Shown here: positions 8,115-19,262 of the stretch, piece by piece
Layout: each line of letters opens with the position of its first letter
Position numbering within the stretch: the stretch's first letter is position 1
NCBI RefSeq assembly: GCF_006517235.1
Contig: NZ_CP041188.1
Coordinates: 1,798,001-1,862,000 of the forward strand
Source of the DNA: Pseudarthrobacter sp. NIBRBAC000502772
GTDB taxonomy: Bacteria; Actinomycetota; Actinomycetes; Actinomycetales; Micrococcaceae
DNA length: 64,000 bases
Direction of reading: 5' to 3'
Notes under the pieces: generated by a model
Databases searched by the model: none
What the model saw: only the letters and a program-made list of their open reading frames with translations
Told to the model about the DNA's origin: nothing
Translations under genes and position numbers: made by a program

Positions 8115-8915
8115 TCAGGCGCGGATGTCCCAGCTGATGTGGCGGCGGACGTCCGTAAGGTTCATGGACTCGGCCACGAACAGGTCGTCCAGCATGTATT
8201 CGTCCACCGCGAGGATCCGGATCCAGTGCCCGTAATCCGGGGTTGCCGCTTCCATTGACTGGCTGGCCACGCAGACGCCGGTTTCCAGGTCGATCCGCAC
8301 CCGGTTGCTGCCGGGCAGGCAGAGCGGAGCGGCGGGATCCGCTGGATGGTAGGACGCCGTAGGCGTCACGGTTGCCTCCAGCGCCGGCCGGCCATCGTGA
8401 TCCACTCGGCGCACGGTATCGATCTCCACGGCGTTGGTGCCCGGGAACTCAATGGGGACCGGTGCGTTCCCGGCGAGTTCCACGGGATCGAGGGCAGCCG
8501 AGAAACGGCCGTTCCCGAAGCCCGGTTCGCCGTATGCTGCCTCCGGCCGGCGCCTGACCAGGCCGCCGTCGTCGTAAACGGGCGCTACGAGGTGGGGCGG
8601 CAGCAGCCAGGACTTCCGGGTGGCGCTGACGTACAACCCGTCCTTGGAATCGTTGATGCCGGTGGTGCTGTGGAGGACAAGCCGGTCGGCGGTTTCCAGG
8701 CGCAGCGCCCCGGGCCGGCGCAGCCAGGCGCGGACCAGGGGAGCGGACGGGTCGGGGACGTCGGAAAACGGTTCATCCCAGTATTCAAAGCGCAGTGACT
8801 GCCATTTCCAGGGGGAAGACCGGCAAAGGTTCCGGAACATGGTGCTCAGGTCTGCAGCCGCGGCGTTGCCCTCCGGATCCGGCCGGCGCCTGGTGTCCCA
8901 TGTCGACATATCCAC
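8115..8915 (-). CDS. Conserved protein of unknown function, possible LolA-like fold
   Basis: I do not recognise a named family. The 266-residue protein has no signal peptide or transmembrane helix. It is rich in W, R and P and reads like alternating strands (LVRAWLRRPGALRLETADRLVLHS, RVRIDLETGVCVASQSMEA), a pattern weakly like the LolA/RseB type of half-barrel; this is inference only. The start is ATG 8915, with ATG 8909 as an alternative. It is divergent from the prepilin peptidase gene with 53 bp between starts, and codon use matches the neighbours, so it is a real gene. Confidence 0.7.
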   Translation of the reverse strand: MDMSTWDTRRRPDPEGNAAAADLSTMFRNLCRSSPWKWQSLRFEYWDEPFSDVPDPSAPLVRAWLRRPGALRLETADRLVLHSTTGINDSKDGLYVSATRKSWLLPPHLVAPVYDDGGLVRRRPEAAYGEPGFGNGRFSAALDPVELAGNAPVPIEFPGTNAVEIDTVRRVDHDGRPALEATVTPTASYHPADPAAPLCLPGSNRVRIDLETGVCVASQSMEAATPDYGHWIRILAVDEYMLDDLFVAESMNLTDVRRHISWDIRA

Positions 8916-8968
8916 AGTTTACGCGTGGGCTCTGCGGTGCGGCGCGCGAATCCAGTAGCATCCGAGGG

Positions 8969-9526
8969 GTGATCCGACGACTCGATGGCCTGTGGGACGC
9001 CACCCCGCTGGCGTTCTGGCTGGTGCTGGCCGCATGTGTCTACTTTTTGGTTATGGCGGCCCGGCTGACGGTGATTGACGTTCGCCACCATCTGCTGCCC
9101 AACCGGATTGTCTTCCCGTCCTACGGTGTGGCGGGGGTTCTGTTGCTCGCGGCGGCCTTGGTGCACGTGATCGCCGGTCCTGCCGCGCTCGCGGGGTCAC
9201 CCGACGCTGCTGCCGAGCTAATGGGGATCCCGGCGCTTCGCATCCTGGCCGGGGGCGCGGTGCTGTGGGCCTTCTATTTTGTCCTGCGGATGGTTTACCC
9301 GCCCGGCATGGGCTTTGGCGACGTGAAGCTGGCCGGCGTACTGGGGATGTACCTTGGCTATCTCGGCTGGGGGCACGTTTTTGCCGGGACCTTCGCGGCT
9401 TTCCTGCTGGGGGGCCTCTGGTCCATGGCCCTGCTGGCGGCCCGCCGCGGCACCTTGAAGTCTTCCATCCCGTTCGGCCCGTTTATGCTCGCCGGCGCCG
9501 CTGCCGCCATGCTCCTGCCCGCTTAG
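8969..9526 (+). CDS. Prepilin peptidase, A24 type without methylase domain
   Basis: A 185-residue polytopic aspartic peptidase of the TadV/CpaA or short PilD type. The two active-site aspartates are in LTVIDVRHHLLPNRIVFP and GMGFGDVKLAGVLGMYLG (the GxGD motif). Six or so hydrophobic segments fill the rest, and the zinc-finger/methyltransferase domain of PilD is absent. The frame is open far upstream, but GTG 8969 is the last candidate start before the first helix; its Shine-Dalgarno is poor, so it may be leaderless. No pilus or Tad genes are nearby, so its substrates are encoded elsewhere. Confidence 0.85.
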   Translation: MIRRLDGLWDATPLAFWLVLAACVYFLVMAARLTVIDVRHHLLPNRIVFPSYGVAGVLLLAAALVHVIAGPAALAGSPDAAAELMGIPALRILAGGAVLWAFYFVLRMVYPPGMGFGDVKLAGVLGMYLGYLGWGHVFAGTFAAFLLGGLWSMALLAARRGTLKSSIPFGPFMLAGAAAAMLLPA

Positions 9527-9548
9527 CGCGAGAGGACACTTGCGGCCC
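9526..9548 (+). repeat. GGACACTTG hairpin-repeat half site
   Basis: GCGCGA-GAGGACACTTGCGGCCC begins on the last base of the prepilin peptidase stop codon. It matches the left arm of the copy at 16908-16930 and, with a few changes, the one at 16218-16240. The matching right arm is missing; a short TGCGG/CCGCA hairpin (9541-9557) replaces it. Confidence 0.6.
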
Positions 9549-9573
9549 AGGTCCGCAGGCGCGACGAAAACAA

Positions 9574-9611
9574 CAGGGGCGCCGCAACCCCCCAAGATCG
9601 CGGCGCCCCTG
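9574..9611. terminator. Intrinsic terminator between prepilin peptidase and MFS genes
   Basis: A perfect 12-bp stem, CAGGGGCGCCGC (9574-9585) with 9600-9611 and a 14-nt loop, is followed by a T-run at 9617-9621 on the plus strand. T-rich sequence on the minus strand (complement of GACGAAAACAA) makes it likely to serve both convergent genes. Confidence 0.85.
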
Positions 9612-9664
9612 CAGGCTTTTTACTGCGGCTTCCGCCGCTATGGCTTATAGCCTTGCGACGCCGT

Positions 9665-12051
<2,387 letters not shown>

Positions 12052-12091
12052 TTTATGATAGTGCAAACTTGGGCTTCTGCCCGCTTAAAGA

Positions 12092-12140
12092 ACGACGGCG
12101 GCCGCCCGCCTTCGTGATGAAGGTGGGCGGCCGCCGTCGT
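12092..12140 (-). terminator. Terminator of fumC
   Basis: A 22-bp stem with one G:U-type mismatch: arm 12092-12113 (ACGACGGCGGCCGCCCGCC...) pairs with 12119-12140 around a 5-nt loop. On the minus strand it is followed by TTCTTTAAG. It sits 8 bp beyond the fumC stop and upstream of tetR. Confidence 0.85.
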
Positions 12141-12147
12141 ACTTTAT

Positions 12148-13569
12148 TTACGCCTTGTGCGGCGGGCGCGTCATGGACATTACGTCCAGCGCGGTGTCCA
12201 ACTGCTCTTCGGTGACTTCGCCGCGCTCCAGGAAGCCCATGGCGACGACGGTCTCACGGATGGTGAGGCCCTCGGCCACGGCCTTCTTGGCGATCTTCGC
12301 GGCGTTCTCGTAGCCGATGTACTTGTTCAGCGGCGTCACGATCGAGGGGGAGGCCTCGGCCAGGAAGCGGGCGCGCTCCACGTTGGCGGTGATGCCGTCG
12401 ATCATCTTGTCCGTCATGACGCGGCTGGTGTTGGCCAGCAGGCGGATGGACTCGAGCAGGTTGGCGGCCATCACGGGGATGCCGACGTTGAGCTCGAAGG
12501 CGCCGTTGGTGCCGGACCAGGCGATGGCGGTGTCGTTGCCGATGACCTGGGCGCAGACCATGATGGACGCCTCGCAGATGACCGGGTTAACCTTGCCCGG
12601 CATGATCGAGGAGCCCGGCTGCAGGTCCGGGATGGCGATTTCGCCGAGGCCGGTGTTGGGGCCGGAGCCCATCCAGCGGAGGTCATTGTTGATCTTCATG
12701 AAGGAGATCGCGATGTTGCGCAGCTGGCTTGAGCCTTCGATGAGGCCGTCGCGGTTGGCCTGGGCCTCGAAGTGGTCGCGGGCCTCGGTCAGCGGCAGGC
12801 CGGTGTCCGTGGCGAGCAGTTCGATGACGCGTTCCGGGAAGCCGGCAGGGGTGTTGATGCCGGTGCCCACCGCGGTGCCGCCGAGCGGAACTTCGGCAAC
12901 ACGGGGGAGGGCGGCGTTGATGCGCTCGATGCCGTAGCGGACCTGGGCTGCGTAGCCGCCGAACTCCTGGCCGAGCGTCACCGGGGTGGCGTCCATGAGG
13001 TGGGTGCGGCCGGACTTGACGACGTCCTTGAACTCCACGGCCTTGCGCTCCAGCGACTCGGCCAGGTAGCCGAGCGCCGGGATGAGGTCGTTGATCAGGG
13101 CCGAGGTGGCGGCGACGTGGACCGAGGTGGGGAAGACGTCGTTGGAGGACTGTGAGGCGTTGACGTGGTCGTTCGGGTGGACAACTTTGTCACTCCCGGC
13201 GGCTTTGAGGGCACGCGTGGCCAGCTCGGCGAGGACCTCGTTCATGTTCATGTTCGAGGACGTGCCGGAACCGGTCTGGAAGACGTCGATGGGGAAGTCG
13301 CCGTCGTACTTGCCGGCAGCTACCTCATCGGCAGCCGCAGCGATCGCCTTGGCCAGCTCGCCGTCGAGCACCCCAAGTTCTGCGTTGGCCTGCGCGGCAG
13401 CCTTCTTGACCCGGGCCAGCGCCTCGATATGCGCGCGTTCCAGGGTCTTGCCGGAGATGGGGAAGTTTTCAACTGCACGCTGCGTCTGTGCACGGTACAG
13501 GGCGTTCACGGGGACGCGGACTTCGCCCATCGTGTCGTGTTCAATGCGGAATTCTTCAGTGGAAGTCAT
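12148..13569 (-). CDS. fumC: Fumarate hydratase class II
   Basis: Heat-stable, iron-independent fumarase of the TCA cycle (fumarate to L-malate), 473 residues, cytoplasmic homotetramer. Signature blocks are [37 protein letters not shown], the superfamily signature [12 protein letters not shown] (flexible substrate loop with catalytic Ser) and the C-terminal TRPPHKA. The start is ATG 13569. It is the third gene of a minus-strand run DUF4245-carbonic anhydrase-fumC, 76 bp after the carbonic anhydrase gene, and ends in its own terminator. Confidence 0.97.
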   Translation of the reverse strand: MTSTEEFRIEHDTMGEVRVPVNALYRAQTQRAVENFPISGKTLERAHIEALARVKKAAAQANAELGVLDGELAKAIAAAADEVAAGKYDGDFPIDVFQTGSGTSSNMNMNEVLAELATRALKAAGSDKVVHPNDHVNASQSSNDVFPTSVHVAATSALINDLIPALGYLAESLERKAVEFKDVVKSGRTHLMDATPVTLGQEFGGYAAQVRYGIERINAALPRVAEVPLGGTAVGTGINTPAGFPERVIELLATDTGLPLTEARDHFEAQANRDGLIEGSSQLRNIAISFMKINNDLRWMGSGPNTGLGEIAIPDLQPGSSIMPGKVNPVICEASIMVCAQVIGNDTAIAWSGTNGAFELNVGIPVMAANLLESIRLLANTSRVMTDKMIDGITANVERARFLAEASPSIVTPLNKYIGYENAAKIAKKAVAEGLTIRETVVAMGFLERGEVTEEQLDTALDVMSMTRPPHKA

Positions 13570-13645
13570 GGGGCTAGCTTAGGGCGATCGGGGGCCCGGA
13601 CTAAAACCGTGAACCGCATGCTACGGGCAATGATTCGGGCTGGGC

Positions 13646-14260
13646 CTAGACCTCGCCGATCCCGGAAACCACGTTGGCGTGGCCCTCGGCGAGGCTGTAG
13701 GAGAGGCCGATCACCGCGGCGCGGCCGTCCTCGATTGCGGCCGAAATCACACGGGAGCTGTCCACCAGGCGCTTGGATGTCTGCTTGACATGCTCCACCA
13801 CCATGTCGTTGATCTCGTGCTCGCCGTTCCGCATGGACGTCAGGACAGAAGGCGTGATGCGCTCCACCAGGTCCCGCATAAAGCCCACCGGCATGTTGCC
13901 GGTGTCCACTGCGGACTTGGTGGCACTGACGGCGCCGCAGCTGTCATGCCCCAGCACCACGATCAGGGGCACCCCCAGCACACTGATGCTGTACTCGAGG
14001 GAGCCCAGGACGGCGTCGTCAATCACCTGGCCGGCGGTGCGCACCACGAAGGCGTCCCCGAGGCCGAGGTCGAAGATAATCTCCGCAGCCAGCCGGGAGT
14101 CTGAACAGCCGAAGATCACGGCAAACGGGTGCTGGTTTTCCACCAGCGACGACCGGCGGGACGCGTCCTGGTTCGGGTGGGACGATTCGCCGGCAACAAA
14201 GCGTTCGTTGCCTTCGCGCATGCGGCGCCAGGCAAGGGCGGGGGTCAGGTAGGTAGCCAC
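13646..14260 (-). CDS. Beta-class carbonic anhydrase
   Basis: Zinc enzyme interconverting CO2 and bicarbonate, 204 residues. The zinc ligands are in FGCSDSRLAAE (Cys, with the Asp/Arg dyad) and VVLGHDSCGAV (His and Cys), with VRTAGQVIDD between them. This is the normal beta-CA arrangement and length. It starts 10 bp after the DUF4245 stop, so the two are co-transcribed, with fumC downstream; bicarbonate supply to anaplerosis would fit (inference). Sulfate transport is not involved, since it has no membrane domain. Confidence 0.93.
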   Translation of the reverse strand: MATYLTPALAWRRMREGNERFVAGESSHPNQDASRRSSLVENQHPFAVIFGCSDSRLAAEIIFDLGLGDAFVVRTAGQVIDDAVLGSLEYSISVLGVPLIVVLGHDSCGAVSATKSAVDTGNMPVGFMRDLVERITPSVLTSMRNGEHEINDMVVEHVKQTSKRLVDSSRVISAAIEDGRAAVIGLSYSLAEGHANVVSGIGEV

Positions 14261-14269
14261 GGGCTTACT

Positions 14270-14950
14270 TTACGGGGCAGTGCTGGCTGACGGTGAAACT
14301 GTGACGGCCGGGTTGGCGTCCATGGACTGCACGACGGCGGTGGCGAGTTCGGCGAATTCGTCCAGCTGGGCGCTTCCCGTCAGGACAACGGTGGTTCCGC
14401 GGTAATTCAGCACCATGCTCTTCTCGCCTTTGCCGGTGTCACGCAGCTCCCAGTCCTGTCCGCCCGCCGCACGCGTTCCCGTCACGGGAGCGCTCTTGGT
14501 CTGCTGGACGAGCCAGGTGGGGTTGGACTGGCGGGTCTGGACCAGGCCGATGAAGGACTCGTTCGGTGTCAGATAGCCAACTTCCCACGTGGGAACGCCG
14601 CTGCCGCTGCCCGACTCCCATCGGGCGTAGTTGGACCTGAACGACATGCCGGTGTCCGGCGTTACGGGTGTGAATCCCGCCACATCCGTGGCGTTCCGGG
14701 CCACCGCGCCGACGTCGATGTTCGGGCGGAATCCGTCGCTCTTGGGGAGGGGGTTCATCAGGATGATGGGCAGGAAGGCGGCGATGCTGACCACCAGGGC
14801 AACGATCATGCCGATCACGGAGGCATTGGCGCGCTTCGCCGCGGCGGCCGGGATTACTGGGCGGACAGGGGCTGCGTCGGCCGTGCCGGTGCGGTCGCCT
14901 TTAGCTCCGGAGTCGGAGGGGTCGGGCCCGGGGCTGGTTTTTTCCTGCAT
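14270..14950 (-). CDS. DUF4245 membrane-anchored protein
   Basis: A 226-residue protein with a disordered cytoplasmic N-terminus (~45 residues, rich in P, S, G, D), a transmembrane helix (VIGMIVALVVSIAAFLPIILM) and an extracytoplasmic beta-rich domain. The latter contains conserved W and G positions (ARWESGSGSGVPTWEVGYLTP, GGQDWELRDTGKGEKSMVLNY). This is the DUF4245 family, regularly divergent from glpX in actinobacteria. ATG 14950 follows GAGGGG at 8 nt; GTG 14959 and an ATG at 14977 are weaker alternatives. Function unknown. Confidence 0.85.
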   Translation of the reverse strand: MQEKTSPGPDPSDSGAKGDRTGTADAAPVRPVIPAAAAKRANASVIGMIVALVVSIAAFLPIILMNPLPKSDGFRPNIDVGAVARNATDVAGFTPVTPDTGMSFRSNYARWESGSGSGVPTWEVGYLTPNESFIGLVQTRQSNPTWLVQQTKSAPVTGTRAAGGQDWELRDTGKGEKSMVLNYRGTTVVLTGSAQLDEFAELATAVVQSMDANPAVTVSPSASTAP

Positions 14951-15154
14951 TTCACTCACCCCTCTATAGTCGCCCATGTTTACGCGCAACTCACAGTCGG
15001 GGGAGTGGGGGAGGCTCAAGGTCCATGTTGCAGGACTGCGTCATGCCACACCCCGGAGGCGCTGCCACGACTATGATCAGTACCAGAGGAATCACCGCAC
15101 CGGCTGAATCCGGCCGAGCGGGTCCAATGATCGCCACTCGAAGAAGAGGTTCAC

Positions 15155-16192
15155 GTGTCACCAGCGCCTATGACCCAGCAGTACTCCACGATTTCCCCCT
15201 CCCTGGCTGTGGGCATCGACGAGCCAGACCGCAACCTCGCCCTTGAACTTGTCCGCGTCACCGAGGCCGCGGCCATCGCCGGCGGCCACTGGGTTGGCTT
15301 CGGCGACAAGAACAAAGCCGACGGCGCGGCCGTTGACGCCATGCGCTCCTTCCTTCACACGGTCCACTTCAACGGCGTTGTGGTCATCGGCGAAGGCGAA
15401 AAAGACGAAGCCCCCATGCTGTTCAACGGCGAACATGTTGGCGACGGCACCGGTCCTGAGTGCGACGTTGCCGTGGACCCGATCGACGGCACCCGCCTGA
15501 CGGCCCTGGGCATCAACAACGCCCTGGCAGTCCTCGCCGTGGCGGAGCGCGGCTCCATGTTCGATCCGTCCGCCGTGTTCTACATGGAGAAGCTCGTCAC
15601 CGGCCCGGAAGCCGCCGACATGGTGGACCTCCGCCTGCCGGTCAAGCAGAACCTGCACCTGATCGCCAAGGCGAAGGGCGTGAAGGTCAACCAGCTCAAC
15701 GTCATGATCCTTGACCGCGACCGCCACCGCCCCCTGGTCGAAGAGATCCGCGAAGCCGGTGCGCGCACCAAGTTCATCATGGACGGCGACGTTGCCGGCG
15801 CCATTGCCGCAGCCCGCTCCGGCACCGGCGTCGACGCCCTCATGGGCATCGGCGGCACGCCGGAAGGCATCGTTGCAGCCTGCGCCATCAAGTCGCTCGG
15901 CGGCGTTATCCAGGGCCGGCTGTGGCCCACCAGCGACGACGAGAAGCAGAAGGCGATCGACGCCGGCCACGACCTGGACCGCGTGCTGTCCACCAATGAC
16001 CTCGTGTCCAGCGACAACTGCTACTTCGCGGCCACGGGCATCACCGACGGCGACCTCCTCAAGGGCGTCCGCTACTCCAAGGACAAGGTCCTCACGCAGT
16101 CCATCGTGATGCGTTCCAAGTCCGGCACCATCCGCTTTGTCGACGGCGAGCACCAGGCCAGCAAGTGGGAAGGCTACGCCCGCAAGAACTAG
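15155..16192 (+). CDS. glpX: Class II fructose-1,6-bisphosphatase GlpX
   Basis: Gluconeogenic phosphatase (fructose-1,6-bisphosphate to fructose-6-phosphate), 345 residues, Li-sensitive phosphatase fold. Active-site blocks are GEGEKDEAPM, DVAVDPIDGTRLTA (DPIDGT metal site), FIMDGDVAGAI and GIGGTPEGIVAACAIK. The start is GTG 15155 with AAGAGG at ~7 nt; ATG 15170 is an alternative. It is divergent from the DUF4245-carbonic anhydrase-fumC unit with 204 bp between, as in mycobacteria. It ends before a hairpin shared with the downstream pseudogene. Confidence 0.96.
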   Translation: MSPAPMTQQYSTISPSLAVGIDEPDRNLALELVRVTEAAAIAGGHWVGFGDKNKADGAAVDAMRSFLHTVHFNGVVVIGEGEKDEAPMLFNGEHVGDGTGPECDVAVDPIDGTRLTALGINNALAVLAVAERGSMFDPSAVFYMEKLVTGPEAADMVDLRLPVKQNLHLIAKAKGVKVNQLNVMILDRDRHRPLVEEIREAGARTKFIMDGDVAGAIAAARSGTGVDALMGIGGTPEGIVAACAIKSLGGVIQGRLWPTSDDEKQKAIDAGHDLDRVLSTNDLVSSDNCYFAATGITDGDLLKGVRYSKDKVLTQSIVMRSKSGTIRFVDGEHQASKWEGYARKN

Positions 16193-16217
16193 CAGGTTCT
16201 TCACCCCGCGTACTTCT

Positions 16218-16272
16218 GCGTGAACGGATACTTGAGGCCCAGGAACTGTGGGCCTCAAGTGTCCGTTCGCGC
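16218..16272. terminator. GGACACTTG-type hairpin repeat, intact copy
   Basis: Arms 16218-16240 and 16250-16272 (core GAACGGACACTTGAGGCCC) form a 22-23 bp stem with two G:U-type pairs and a 9-nt loop. It can terminate glpX from one side. On the other side its right arm encodes the last codons (A-R-T-D-T) and stop of the DUF559-like frame. Confidence 0.75.
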
Positions 16273-16844
16273 ATGTGCCTTGCCGCGGTAGCCATTCTGG
16301 ACGTCCCCGGCCGGATGGCGGGATTGCACGGCGGCCCTCACTAGCGCGATGACGAAGGGTCTTTCTCCCTCCAGGTCCTCCTTGAAAACCCTGACTTCCG
16401 TCCAGCAGAGCCGTTCAGTGACGGCCCGGCGTTTGTTGTCGGGCCGCACCTGCCTGGCATCCGAGTGATGGGCGCCGTCGTGCATCACCACTTCGCCCGG
16501 TTTGAACGTCATCCGGTGGCCTACGACGTTCTGACGCCGGGGTCTGCTGCCTTCCCGCTCCCGAGCCACGTGGATCCGCCAGTCTTCCTGTAGCCAGGGC
16601 GGCAGCCCTAACTCCCATATTCTGCCGCCCGAGTGATGCGTGAGCACCGACGTTTCGTCCAGCGCAGTGTACGCCCGGAGGTTGGCCGCGGCACCGGCGC
16701 CGCTCTCCAGAGGGATGCGTACACCCCTGGAGGGAATAACGACGTCGGGCTGCCGCTGCCGCTTGCGCGACACCCGAAAGCCGCCGGGGCGGCCGACGTA
16801 AACGATCCGGTGAGTAGCTCCTCAGGGAGCGGTGCGAGGCCCAT
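16255..16844 (-). pseudogene. Degraded DUF559/AbiEi-like protein gene
   Basis: The best-preserved frame is 16773-16255 (PSRGVRIPL, ALDETSVLTHHSGGRIWELGLPPWL, RPRRQNVVGHR), which resembles the N-terminal part of actinobacterial DUF559-domain proteins related to AbiEi. Upstream, the frame from ATG 16844 (MGLAPLPEELLTGSFTSAA..AFG) stops matching at a G-run near 16773; one missing G would join the two frames. After HDGAHHSDA the nuclease-like centre is missing, and the frame jumps to the usual tail (RPDNKRR..WTEVRVFKEDLEGERPFVIALVRAAV). So it has one frameshift plus an internal deletion. The family comparison is from memory. Confidence 0.65.
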
Positions 16845-16907
16845 GCTTCAGTGTGCACACCTCTGGCGGTGGCAAAACCGTTATCCACAGGCTTTGTCCG
16901 GTCGAAT

Positions 16908-16972
16908 GCACGAAAGGACACTTGCGGCCCTGGACAGAGCGGGGGTGAGGGGGCTTAAGTGTCCGTTCGCGC
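16908..16972. repeat. GGACACTTG-type hairpin repeat, imperfect copy
   Basis: Left arm 16908-16930 (GCACGAAAGGACACTTGCGG...) and right arm ~16949-16972 (complement of GCGCGAACGGACACTTAAG). It encodes the last residues A-R-T-D-T and stop of the FemAB-like gene, exactly as the copy at 16250-16272 does for the pseudogene. The gap from here to the pseudogene contains nothing else recognisable. Confidence 0.65.
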
Positions 16973-17929
16973 CGGGCGCGCGGAGCGGGAGCGGAGGGCG
17001 CGAAGCTTGTCGCGCAGCTTGCGGGCCAGCTGGTACGCGTTGTACCGGAGCTTTTGAACGGGGAGGTCCCAGGTGCCCGGGTACTCCACCTCGCGGCCAC
17101 CGAAGGACTTTTTGAACGCGGTGAAGCCTGCCCACTTGTGGTCGGGCTGGTCCGCGGGCGCGACACCCCACAGGTCCACGTGTTTCAGGCCGCGGTCCTT
17201 GGCGTCCGCCATCAGGGTCACCAGGAGCGGGATGCCCGCGCTGAGCTTGCGGTGAGTGTCATCCAAGGCTGCGTGGGCGTAGGTCCGGGTATCCGCGGAA
17301 TCGTAGGCTAAGGCCGCTGCGATGGGACCGCCGTGCAGTTCGGCGATGAACAGCGTCGCAGCGCCTGCCGGCATGAGGGAGGCCGCCACCTGCGTCAGGT
17401 ACGCGTCGCTCTGCGGCTTGAATCCGTTCCGCCGGGATGTCATGTGCAGGAAGTTAAGCAGGATCCTGATGTCATCCGGGTCCTGTGACGCCCGGAAGGT
17501 GACGCCCTTCTTGTGGATGTTCCGGTAGAGGTTCCGGTTCACGGGCTTCATCGCGGCCAGGACGTCCTTGAAGTCGCCCTCGAGGTCCACGATCCAGCTG
17601 AGTTCAGGCTGCTGGTTCACGGGTGCCGGCTGCAGGCCGCGCCGGCTGAGTTCCGAGGCGGCCGGCATGTCAAGTCCGGCGGACACCGGCTCAATCCGGA
17701 CAAACACGGCGCCGCACGATCTGGCCGTTGCCACCAGGGCGGCCAGGGCGCCGTCGAACGCCTCCGCGGAGGATGCCACCGGCCCATAGGGGGCGTAGAG
17801 GACCTTTCCGGCCGGGTTTTTCTCCTCGACGGCCAGGAAGCTCCAGCCCGGGCCGGACTGCTGATGGACTGTGCGGCCCAGCGACGACTGGACATCCGCC
17901 CAGGCAGGCGTCTGCAGGAAGAATTCCAC
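16955..17929 (-). CDS. FemAB/FemX-like peptidoglycan aminoacyltransferase family protein
   Basis: A 324-residue double-GNAT-fold protein of the FemABX/lipid II interpeptide-bridge family, which adds amino acids from aminoacyl-tRNA to lipid II peptide stems. Visible blocks are FLQTPAWADVQSSLG at the N-terminus, ELSWIVDLEGDFKDVLAAMKPVNRNLYRNIHKKGV (typical of family members), and the C-terminal acceptor block HVDLWGVAPADQPDHKWAGFTAFKKSFGG. The GTG start at 17929 lies 3 nt after the manA stop, so it is co-transcribed with manA. The last residues (ARTDT) come from the repeat at 16955-16972. Amino acid specificity is unknown. Confidence 0.85.
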   Translation of the reverse strand: MEFFLQTPAWADVQSSLGRTVHQQSGPGWSFLAVEEKNPAGKVLYAPYGPVASSAEAFDGALAALVATARSCGAVFVRIEPVSAGLDMPAASELSRRGLQPAPVNQQPELSWIVDLEGDFKDVLAAMKPVNRNLYRNIHKKGVTFRASQDPDDIRILLNFLHMTSRRNGFKPQSDAYLTQVAASLMPAGAATLFIAELHGGPIAAALAYDSADTRTYAHAALDDTHRKLSAGIPLLVTLMADAKDRGLKHVDLWGVAPADQPDHKWAGFTAFKKSFGGREVEYPGTWDLPVQKLRYNAYQLARKLRDKLRALRSRSARPARTDT

Positions 17930-17932
17930 GGC

Positions 17933-19183
17933 TCAGGCCTTCAGGAATGTGGTCACGGCGAAGGCAACGGCAGGGGACTCGGCACCGGCCACCGGGTGGA
18001 CATTGACCGGTGCTTCCGCGGCGGGAAGGAAAGCGCTGCCCCCGCGGGCCAGCTGCAGGTCGCCCTTGGGCGAATCGAGATACACCGATCCGGCAACAAC
18101 AATAACGACGACGGCACCCGCCTGGGCCAGCGGCACCGGCTCCGCGCCGGGTGCCAGTTCGATCCGCTGAAGCTGGAACTCCCGGAAGGGCGGCTGGTAG
18201 AGCTCCTGGCCAAGGCCGGAGAATTCCGGCGTGAGCATGGGCACGGCCACCGGCTGGAATTCGATGGTCCGCAGCAGCTCGGGCACATCGATGTGCTTCG
18301 GCGTCAGCCCGCCGCGGAGCACGTTGTCCGAGGACGCCATGACTTCAACACCCAAGCCGTGCAGGTATGCGTGCACGTTGCCCGCGGGGAGGTAGACGGC
18401 CTCGCCGGGGGCAAGCGAAATCCTGTTCAGCAGCAGCGAAATCAGCACGCCGGGATCACCCGGGTACTTCTCGTTGAGGCTGATGACCGTGGACAGTTCC
18501 GCTTGGTACGGTGCCAGCGGAGCGCCGGATATCAGGGCCGCGGCCACCATGGCTGTGGTGTGGGAGACGTCTTCGCCGCCCGTGATCAGGCGCTCGAAGG
18601 CGCTCCTGAGGCCGGCGCCCTCGTCCGGGTTCTCCAGGACCTCAAGCAGCTCCACGAGCAGGGGCGGGACCCCGGATTCCACCAGGTCGAAGCAGGCGGC
18701 AAGGTGGAGCAGAATCTTCCGGGTTGCAGTCGGCGCCCGGAACCCGCACAACGCTTCGAACGGCGTCAGCGCAAAGATCATTTCGGGCTTGTGGTTGTCA
18801 TCGCGGTAGTTGCGGTGCGCGGCATCGGGCGCAATGCCTTCAGCATTCTCCCGGGCGAATCCCGCTTTGGCCTGTTCGATGCTGGGATGGACCTGGAGGG
18901 ACAACGGCAGCGCGGCGGCAAGGATCTTGGTCAGGAACGGGAGCCGCGGGCCAAACTCGGCCACAGATTCGCTGCCCAGGAAGTGTTCCGGATCTTCGGC
19001 AATCAAGGCATCCAGCGGTGCCACGGAGCCGTCCACCCGGCGGGCCATCGAGGGGGCGCCGGGGTGGGCGCCGATCCAGAGTTCGGCTTCCGGCCCGCCG
19101 GACTCGGGCCGTCCCAGCAGCCCGGCGATGGCGGTGGTGGATCCCCAAGCGTAGTCGCGGAGGACGTTCTCAATTTCGTACAC
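17933..19183 (-). CDS. manA: Mannose-6-phosphate isomerase, class I
   Basis: Zinc isomerase linking fructose-6-phosphate to mannose-6-phosphate and so to GDP-mannose and mannosylated envelope components, 416 residues. Motifs are RDYAWGSTTAIAGLLG, AELWIGAHPGAPS, LPFLTKILAAALPLSLQVHPS (zinc-site QVH), NHKPEMIFALTPFEALCGFR and the YLPAGNVHAYLHGLGVEVMASSDNVLRGGLTPKHID block. The start is GTG 19183. It lies between the LCP gene and the femAB-like gene, all on the minus strand. The O-mannosyltransferase at 39 kb is a plausible downstream consumer of mannose donors. Confidence 0.95.
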   Translation of the reverse strand: MYEIENVLRDYAWGSTTAIAGLLGRPESGGPEAELWIGAHPGAPSMARRVDGSVAPLDALIAEDPEHFLGSESVAEFGPRLPFLTKILAAALPLSLQVHPSIEQAKAGFARENAEGIAPDAAHRNYRDDNHKPEMIFALTPFEALCGFRAPTATRKILLHLAACFDLVESGVPPLLVELLEVLENPDEGAGLRSAFERLITGGEDVSHTTAMVAAALISGAPLAPYQAELSTVISLNEKYPGDPGVLISLLLNRISLAPGEAVYLPAGNVHAYLHGLGVEVMASSDNVLRGGLTPKHIDVPELLRTIEFQPVAVPMLTPEFSGLGQELYQPPFREFQLQRIELAPGAEPVPLAQAGAVVVIVVAGSVYLDSPKGDLQLARGGSAFLPAAEAPVNVHPVAGAESPAVAFAVTTFLKA

Positions 19184-19215
19184 AGCCAGTGTCCGTTCTT
19201 GGTTTTCGGTTCGGT

Positions 19216-19246
19216 GGTTCTACGCAGTCAGGGTTCTATGCAGTCA
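19216..19246. repeat. Short tandem repeat upstream of manA
   Basis: GGTTCTACGCAGTCA (19216-19230) is repeated as GGTTCTATGCAGTCA (19232-19246), with one mismatch and a 16-nt period. It fills much of the 79-bp gap between the LCP gene and manA. Confidence 0.6.
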
Positions 19247-19262
19247 TGACGGCAGCGGGAGC

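Noticed and set aside
8795..8968. N-terminal extension of the prepilin peptidase (frame open from 8795)
   Set aside because: It overlaps the divergent unknown gene antisense, has no membrane character and is out of line with A24 N-termini.
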